Source: Spirosoma sp. 48-14
GTDB taxonomy: Bacteria; Bacteroidota; Bacteroidia; Cytophagales; Spirosomataceae
NCBI RefSeq assembly: GCF_001898575.1
Contig: NZ_MKUD01000003.1
Location: forward strand, 120,589 to 184,588
DNA: 64,000 nucleotides
Direction of reading: 5' to 3'
Part shown: positions 58,776 through 64,000 of the stretch, piece by piece
Numbering within the stretch: position 1 is the first letter of the stretch
Layout of the letters: each line of letters begins with the position of its first letter
The notes under the pieces: model-generated
What the model was told of the DNA's origin: nothing
Databases searched by the model: none
The model's input: only the letters and a program-made list of their open reading frames with translations
Position numbers and translations under genes: made by a program

Positions 58776-60149
58776 TTACTTTTTCTCCAACTTCTTCAAT
58801 TCACTCTGGATGTAGTCTTTCGAGAGCCAGTTTGTTCCGATCATGACACCTTCGATGTTGCAGGTCTGGTTAATGTCGTTCAGGGGATTTCCGCTCAATA
58901 GTACCAGGTCGGACACATTGCCGGTTTTGATTGTTCCCCAATCTGGTTTATTGAAATAGGATGCCACATTAATCGTTCCGGTACGGAGCGTTTCGTAGGG
59001 TGTCAGGCCCGCATCGACCAGGTATTTCATTTCGTGATGGATCGAGAAACCCGGCACATTAAGCACTTGTGGCGCATCGGACCCCAGCAGCAACTCGACA
59101 CCACCTTTCTGACATTCATAAATCAATTTACGGCGGATCTGAATCAATTTCTCGGCATGTTCTCTCGAAAAGTTAGGATTGTTGTTGTAGCCAGTCTTCT
59201 GATTTAACCAGTTCGTTATCTCCTGCGGTTTCATGTACTTGAACTCAGGCGCATTCGCAAAGGCATCGGCAGATAGTGGCGAAAGCCAGCGTTCGGCCAG
59301 TGCCTGCGTTGGTACCACCCGGATATGTTTGTCGCGCAGCCCCTTCACCAGTTTCGGAATCTGCGACGCATCGGCCCGGTAGGCAATCCACGACGCAAAC
59401 AAGCCCGTTTCCGGCTCGGCCAGCGTATCGGCGCGTGGTACAATCGCTTCTACGAACCCATCGAGATGGTCGATCGACGAGTACCCCGCATCGATAGCTC
59501 GCCAGACGCCCACATTGAACGATACGTGTCCCACGAAGCCAATACCCACTTCATGGGCCGTTTTCGCAATAGCCGGAAAGGTTTCTTTGGTAAGACCAGG
59601 ATGTAGTTTGAGAAAATCGTAGCCAGCCGCTTTCTGCTCGCGCACCATTTCGGCACCGCGCTCGGCAGTTTTAACGGTTTGCCCGTTAAACGATGGTCCC
59701 GTGGTATAGAAATGCGGTCCCAGAATTTCACCACTGTTAATTTTGCTGCGTAGTTCGAGATGTTTAGGATGACCCAGCATACCCCGAATGGTGGTAATGC
59801 CATTCGCCAAATACAGCATGAGCACGTCTTTCATAGCCTGAATATCATCGTTGGGCGGAACGTGGGCGTGGATTTCGGCCCAGCCGGGCGTCAGGTATTT
59901 CCCTTTGGCGTCAATTACCAGCGCATCCCTGCTAAACGTTACGCTTCCCTCGTTTCCTAGTGCCGTTATCCGACCATTTTTCACGACAACGGTCTGATTC
60001 TCCACTACGCGTTCCCGGTCCATTGGGATCACATTTACCGACCGAAACACAATGTCACGTTGCGCATTGCTGGTGAGGGTTTGTGCCGGGAGCAGGGCGC
60101 AGGGAGCCAGGAGCAGTACACCAAGTATAAGGGAAAGCAAGGTTCGCAT
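58776..60149 (-). CDS. Exported amidohydrolase family protein
   Basis: A 457-residue protein. ATG 60149 (inside the open frame to 60281) starts a signal peptide ending LPAQ. The metal ligands of the amidohydrolase superfamily are visible: His94-x-His96 in WAEIHAHVP, a Lys in GYDFLKLHPGLT, His in GFVGHVSF and IDHLDGF, and Asp in LLLGSDAPQ. The initial NVIPMDRERVVENQTVVVKNGRI is the typical composite-domain start. Exported members hydrolyse amides or lactones of unknown nature. It is separated from the MBL gene downstream by the inverted repeat. Confidence 0.9.
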   Translation of the reverse strand: MRTLLSLILGVLLLAPCALLPAQTLTSNAQRDIVFRSVNVIPMDRERVVENQTVVVKNGRITALGNEGSVTFSRDALVIDAKGKYLTPGWAEIHAHVPPNDDIQAMKDVLMLYLANGITTIRGMLGHPKHLELRSKINSGEILGPHFYTTGPSFNGQTVKTAERGAEMVREQKAAGYDFLKLHPGLTKETFPAIAKTAHEVGIGFVGHVSFNVGVWRAIDAGYSSIDHLDGFVEAIVPRADTLAEPETGLFASWIAYRADASQIPKLVKGLRDKHIRVVPTQALAERWLSPLSADAFANAPEFKYMKPQEITNWLNQKTGYNNNPNFSREHAEKLIQIRRKLIYECQKGGVELLLGSDAPQVLNVPGFSIHHEMKYLVDAGLTPYETLRTGTINVASYFNKPDWGTIKTGNVSDLVLLSGNPLNDINQTCNIEGVMIGTNWLSKDYIQSELKKLEKK

Positions 60150-60354
60150 GGGAAGAAAGGGTTTGTTGTCTGAAATAGCTATAAACGATGGTGAACCAAT
60201 TTCGATCCGTTCCGATTGGATACTAAGTAATTGAGCAAACAATATCCTGATAATCAATTGCTCAATCACTAATTCGCACAATCACTCAATCAGGTTGGTA
60301 AATTTATTTATTTCAGTATCAATAACCGACAACTCATTCACGAACAAGCTACTC

Positions 60355-61014
60355 ATGAAAGTAAAAACAATTATTACCGGGGCCACAGGTATGGTCGGTG
60401 AAGGTGTCCTGCTCGAATGCCTGAATCATCCCGATGTGGAGCAGGTGCTGATTATAAACCGTAAAGCCAGCGGTTTTGCCCACCCAAAACTTCGCGAGAT
60501 CGTCCACAACGACTTTTTTAATCTGACGCCGATTGCCGACCAACTAACGGGATATAATGCCTGCTTTTTCTGCCTGGGTGTTTCATCAGTAGGTATGAGC
60601 CAGGAGGAATACAAGCACCTGACTTACGATCTGACCCTCAATTTTGCGGAGCTTCTGGCCAAGCAAAGCCCCGATCTGACGTTTTGTTACGTTACCGGAG
60701 CAGGAACCGATAGTTCAGAACAGGGTCGAGTTGCGTGGGCACGGGTAAAGGGAGCGACCGAAAATGCCGTGATGCGGCTATTCAAACGAGCCTATATGTT
60801 CCGACCGGGCTTTATGAAAGCCACTCCTGGCCAGAAAAACATAAAGAGTTATTACACTTTTTTAGCCTGGTTATATCCCATCGGACGGGCGCTTTACCCA
60901 GCCGGTTTTTGTACCCTGAAGGAAGTTGGTCAAGCCATGGTCAACACCGTTACCAAAGGTTACGAAAAGCAAATTCTGGAGGTGAAGGACATTGTCGAGC
61001 TGGCTAAACGCTAA
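60355..61014 (+). CDS. NAD(P)-binding Rossmann-fold protein (SDR/epimerase-like)
   Basis: A 219-residue cytosolic protein; ATG 60355 is at the start of the dinucleotide-binding motif TIITGATGMVGEGV (residues 5-18), 20 codons inside the open frame. It has the atypical short-chain-dehydrogenase layout with NPDVEQVLIINR, ACFFCLGVSSVGMS, FCYVTGAGTDSS and a FRPGFMKATPGQ block (about residues 150-161). It resembles the HTATIP2/YbjT-like group without a clear catalytic Tyr-Lys pair. The role is unknown. Confidence 0.85.
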   Translation: MKVKTIITGATGMVGEGVLLECLNHPDVEQVLIINRKASGFAHPKLREIVHNDFFNLTPIADQLTGYNACFFCLGVSSVGMSQEEYKHLTYDLTLNFAELLAKQSPDLTFCYVTGAGTDSSEQGRVAWARVKGATENAVMRLFKRAYMFRPGFMKATPGQKNIKSYYTFLAWLYPIGRALYPAGFCTLKEVGQAMVNTVTKGYEKQILEVKDIVELAKR

Positions 61015-61130
61015 CAGGGCCCTTTCAAGGTTTCAGCGTCTTATGCCAACTCGCCCCTCTGAGCGTACTACGGTAGAAACTACTTGTTTTCAGCTTAGTC
61101 GTACCAATTGAATCAACAACATATTCCCGT

Positions 61131-62117
61131 ATGCCTTTTTTACGTCCCGTCTTATTCTTAGTTTTTCTCTTCACAATTTCTTTCGGTAGTCTGGCCCAAC
61201 AGAACCGCAAAACCGAGTCGGGCAATCCCGTTTTCCCAGGTTGGTATGCCGACCCCGAAGGCACTATTTTCGGCAAGAAATACTGGATTTACCCAACCTA
61301 TTCGGCTCCGTATAATCAACAGGTGTTTTTCGATGCCTTTTCGTCGCCCGATTTGGTAAACTGGACGAAGCACAGCCGGATTCTGGATTCGACCGCCATA
61401 AAATGGGCTAAACGAGCCATGTGGGCACCCGCTATCGTTGAAAAAAGTGGTAAGTATTTTCTGTTCTTTGGCGCCAACGACGTGCATGAAGGCGAAATTG
61501 GTGGTATTGGCGTAGCAGTAGCCGATAATCCGGCGGGGCCGTTCCGGGATTACCTTGGTAAACCGTTGGTGGGCCAGATTCACAATGGTGCCCAACCCAT
61601 TGATCAGTTTGTTTTTAAAGACAAAGACAATCAGTATTACCTAATCTACGGCGGTTGGGGGCACTGCAATATTGCTCGATTGAAAAACGATTTTACGGGT
61701 TTCCTTCCTTTCCCCGACGGCACCACCTTTCGCGAAATAACGCCTAAGAACTATGTAGAGGGCCCAATCATGTTTGTTCGGAAAGGCGTTTATTACTTTA
61801 TGTGGTCGGAAGGAGGCTGGACAGGGCCCGATTATTCAGTCGCCTACGCCACCTCGACATCGCCGTTTGGTCCGTTTGAACGAGTCGGTAAGATTCTACA
61901 GCAAGACCCCCAGGTAGCAAGAGGTGCAGGTCATCACTCCGTTATTCAGATTCCCGGAACCGACGAATGGTATATTATTTACCACCGCCGACCATTAACC
62001 GAAACCGATGGCAACCACCGTGAAACCTGCATTGATCGCATGTATTTCGACGAAAAAGGAGCCATTAAGCCTGTAAAAATTACCGTCGAAGGCGTTAAAG
62101 CGCGACCTTTACATTAG
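61131..62117 (+). CDS. GH43-family glycoside hydrolase
   Basis: A 328-residue exported enzyme (signal peptide ending LAQQ, about residue 23). The five-bladed beta-propeller is indicated by the catalytic trio: Asp41 in GWYADPEGTIF (base), Asp158 in PIDQFVFKD (pKa modulator) and Glu210 in YVEGPIMF (acid). VNWTKHSRIL and MWAPAIVEKSGKYFLFF are further blade signatures. Such enzymes are arabinofuranosidases or xylosidases; which sugar is cleaved here is not determined. Confidence 0.93.
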   Translation: MPFLRPVLFLVFLFTISFGSLAQQNRKTESGNPVFPGWYADPEGTIFGKKYWIYPTYSAPYNQQVFFDAFSSPDLVNWTKHSRILDSTAIKWAKRAMWAPAIVEKSGKYFLFFGANDVHEGEIGGIGVAVADNPAGPFRDYLGKPLVGQIHNGAQPIDQFVFKDKDNQYYLIYGGWGHCNIARLKNDFTGFLPFPDGTTFREITPKNYVEGPIMFVRKGVYYFMWSEGGWTGPDYSVAYATSTSPFGPFERVGKILQQDPQVARGAGHHSVIQIPGTDEWYIIYHRRPLTETDGNHRETCIDRMYFDEKGAIKPVKITVEGVKARPLH

Positions 62118-62164
62118 GCACGAAAATACATCTGCCGCCATCAGGTGATTTCTACGATGAATGT

Positions 62165-62602
62165 TCACTTTGGAATAAGTGTATATTCATTGACCTGATC
62201 GCCAGTTTTGGGATTGAGCGTGTTTCGGCGAATAACCAGTTGATTCGTGCTCCACTTCAGCAGGGTAAACTCAATCAATCCTTCCGTGCCATAGGGCTCT
62301 GGAGTCAAGCCCCGGAACGTAAGATTCTGGTTATTATTTGTAAGCTCCCAGGTCCCTGTAAACGTATCGCCTGTAAACTCAGTGTAGGTGACGCTGTTCT
62401 GCTGAAAAGCCATCTGAAACTGACTATATCCGGGATAAATATTACTCAATGAGCCCTCTCGATACACAATAACCGTACCTTCCTTCACTTCAGAAGCCTT
62501 CCAGTTCCGAGTAAGATCGGGGCCAGGAACAGGGGCTTTGCATTGGCTCAGCAACCCTAAAAACAGGCAAAGACAGAAATAGTGGACACGTTGTGTTTTC
62601 AT
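62165..62602 (-). CDS. Lipocalin-like lipoprotein
   Basis: A 145-residue protein with a lipoprotein signal (LLSQCKAP, Cys about residue 21). The mature part is beta-rich: LTRNWKASEVKEGTVIVYREG, then FTGTWELTNNNQNLTF and a late QLVIRRNTLNPKTG strand. The layout resembles the lipocalin-like small lipoproteins of Bacteroidota that start with a xxWxxxxV pattern. It lies nine bases downstream of the FN3/T9SS gene on the same strand. Confidence 0.8.
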   Translation of the reverse strand: MKTQRVHYFCLCLFLGLLSQCKAPVPGPDLTRNWKASEVKEGTVIVYREGSLSNIYPGYSQFQMAFQQNSVTYTEFTGDTFTGTWELTNNNQNLTFRGLTPEPYGTEGLIEFTLLKWSTNQLVIRRNTLNPKTGDQVNEYTLIPK

Positions 62603-62611
62603 GGATGGTAG

Positions 62612-64000
62612 CTATTGTTTGACAAACCGAAACACTTTATACCGCTCGCTATCAAGTACTTTTAAATAATATACACCCGTCGGCAGACCCTCAACCGAAA
62701 CATCCATCACACGGCTATTACGCTCCTGTTGAAACTGTAGAATCGATTGACCAACAGCATTTTGCACCGTTAGTAGCCAACGCTCACTACTGTTCATTTC
62801 AACAGTAACTACTTTTTGTGCAGGGTTTGGATACAGTTTGCCTTCTGCAACCGAAGATGACAGGTCGGTGATGATAACCAAAACAGTTGCTGTATTGGAA
62901 TAAGGTGATGTATTGGTTCCGTTCATCGCCCGAATACGGTAGGCATAGCGCGACTGTGCCCGTAAACGCTCGTCTTTATAGGTAGTGGTGTTAGCGGATA
63001 AACTGCTGATTTTCGCAAAATCCCCTCCGTTTACAGACCGTTCCAGTTCAAAGCCTGTCTCAACACTGGCATTATCTTTCCAGGATAATACAGCCGAATT
63101 GCCTACGGCGGTACCCACCAGATCCCCCGGTGCTCCTAAATCGGTTAGGGTGGTCGCGTCGGCAATGTTCGAATACGGAGATGCCCCTGATTGATTTATT
63201 GCCCGAATCCGATAGTAATAACGTGTATTGGCCGTCAGGTTAGTGTTTTGATAGGTGGTTACATTGGCTCCAACTTCTGTAATTTTCGTAAAGCTTTTGC
63301 CATCACTTGAGCGTTCGATGTCAAAACCGGTTTCATTCGTCGAGGCATCGGTCCAGGTTAGATTGATCTGGCTGCTGCTGATAGCAGTAGCGACCAGATT
63401 TGTTGGAGGGCTTGGCAGTATTGTACCCGGGTTTTCAAATGTTTTAGCATTCACAATGTGAGTGTAAGCAGAGCCTGCGCTGCCTTTCAGGCCACGTACC
63501 CGATAATAGTAGGTCGTACTGGCCGTCAAGCCCGTACTCGAATAACTTACCACATTAGAACCCAAAACAGCAATCCGACTGAAACTTACCCCATCTCCCG
63601 AACGCTCTACCTCATAACCCGTCTCGTCGGTCGACCGATCCGACCACACCAGATCAATCTGGGATGAGGAGACAGCCGTCGCCTTTAAATCCAGCGGTGA
63701 CTCTGGACCCAGCTCGTAATCCACCACATTGGTGTAACCAGAAACGATGCCCCCCTTGATGGCCCGCACCCGGAAGTAGGTTCGGGCAGAGGGGGTCAGG
63801 TAAATCTCGTACTGGGTGGTGTTGGCTGCGACCGTTGCGGCTTTGGTGAAGCTGGTCCCGTTGGTCGAGGACTCGATCTCGAAACCGGTTTCGTCACTGG
63901 CGTTATCCTTCCATTTCAGCAACACATTGTTCATATTGTTGGCCAGCAAGGGTGTCAGCGTCAACTCGGTAGGGGCATTGACCGAATTACTCAGGGTGGT
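62612..64000 (-). CDS. Fibronectin type III repeat protein with T9SS C-terminal sorting domain (partial)
   Basis: Runs off the right edge; 462 residues of the C-terminal part are visible without a stop. Four fibronectin-III-like domains of about 86-90 residues repeat the blocks W.D.(A/R)S.(E/D)TGFE(I/L)E(R/S), then (T/R)YYYR(V/I)RA. The last about 75 residues form the type IX secretion system sorting domain: LYPNPAQKVVTVEM, VQNAVGQSILQFQ and GVYYLKVLDSERYKVFRFVKQ. The protein is therefore secreted and attached to or released from the surface, probably a multidomain adhesin or carbohydrate-active protein whose N-terminus lies outside. Confidence 0.93.
   Translation of the reverse strand, partial: TTLSNSVNAPTELTLTPLLANNMNNVLLKWKDNASDETGFEIESSTNGTSFTKAATVAANTTQYEIYLTPSARTYFRVRAIKGGIVSGYTNVVDYELGPESPLDLKATAVSSSQIDLVWSDRSTDETGYEVERSGDGVSFSRIAVLGSNVVSYSSTGLTASTTYYYRVRGLKGSAGSAYTHIVNAKTFENPGTILPSPPTNLVATAISSSQINLTWTDASTNETGFDIERSSDGKSFTKITEVGANVTTYQNTNLTANTRYYYRIRAINQSGASPYSNIADATTLTDLGAPGDLVGTAVGNSAVLSWKDNASVETGFELERSVNGGDFAKISSLSANTTTYKDERLRAQSRYAYRIRAMNGTNTSPYSNTATVLVIITDLSSSVAEGKLYPNPAQKVVTVEMNSSERWLLTVQNAVGQSILQFQQERNSRVMDVSVEGLPTGVYYLKVLDSERYKVFRFVKQ

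Noticed and set aside
1..64000. CRISPR arrays, insertion sequences, integrase/att sites, rRNA or tRNA genes
   Set aside because: No regularly spaced direct repeats, transposase or integrase reading frames or RNA gene signatures were seen; the intergenic repeats are inverted, not arrays.

Overview
The window looks like chromosomal DNA from a Bacteroidota bacterium of the order Cytophagales, most likely Spirosoma or a close relative. This rests on gene content and sequence style, not on any search. The pointers are: a fibronectin-III protein with a C-terminal type IX secretion sorting domain (right edge); many exported hydrolases with Sec, Tat or lipoprotein signals; promoter-like TAnnTTTG boxes with no Shine-Dalgarno sequences; a YqgE, NuoA, NuoB, DUF4403, DUF1080, DUF5009 and GH43 repertoire; and long intergenic inverted repeats of the kind common in this phylum. 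I found no rRNA, tRNA, CRISPR array, insertion sequence or prophage.

Layout. 1-4.3 kb: start of a Tat-exported protein, yqgE, an outer-membrane beta-barrel protein, then nuoA and nuoB separated by an unrelated exported protein, and a membrane protein. 4.4-8.3 kb (minus strand): a glycosylation block of two polytopic GT-C-like membrane proteins, a polyprenol-phosphate-type GT2 enzyme and a small orphan protein. 8.4-14.9 kb (plus): an SGNH/sialate-O-acetylesterase-like enzyme, a tandem pair of paralogous MFS transporters, a small exported protein, a GH20-like glycosidase and a DUF5009 acyltransferase-like membrane protein, which could together handle amino sugars. 15.0-16.7 kb (minus): AraC regulator, SnoaL-like and YciI-like genes. 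16.9-21.1 kb: two class A beta-lactamase-like serine hydrolases, a trans-sulfuration PLP enzyme and a VanX-type D-Ala-D-Ala dipeptidase. 21.2-27.4 kb: sugar isomerase-like protein, GH5, GntP permease and gamma-glutamyltransferase.

27.5-31.8 kb: a YciF-like ferritin-fold protein, a PIN toxin-antitoxin module whose toxin is frameshifted, an M1 peptidase and an arylamine N-acetyltransferase overlapping it tail to tail. 32-39 kb: Bcr-type exporter, NTF2-like lipoprotein, duplicated glycine-zipper protein, M61 peptidase, an overlapping small gene pair (DUF6169-like) and a second exporter. 39-50.4 kb: VOC protein, DUF1080, MtfA-like peptidase, DUF4403 lipoprotein, LD-carboxypeptidase, DUF3820, a large M14 peptidase and a large exported orphan. 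50.6-57.8 kb: UPF1-like helicase, a 48-residue HTH-like protein, a retropepsin-like protein with both catalytic Asp replaced by His, a Crp-type regulator, an AhpD-like protein, an ABC-F ATPase behind a long leader, and a coiled-coil protein. 57.9-64 kb: a frameshifted metallo-beta-lactamase-fold gene, an amidohydrolase, an NAD(P)-binding protein, GH43, a lipoprotein and the FN3/T9SS protein.

The most distinctive features are: (i) six long intergenic inverted repeats, at least five unrelated in sequence, several built from short units of about nine bases; (ii) the His-substituted aspartic-protease-like protein in a probable operon with a Crp regulator; (iii) the 37.06-37.64 kb overlapping gene pair; (iv) the VanX plus atypical beta-lactamase group; and (v) two genes broken at homopolymers, which may be real pseudogenes or sequencing errors.
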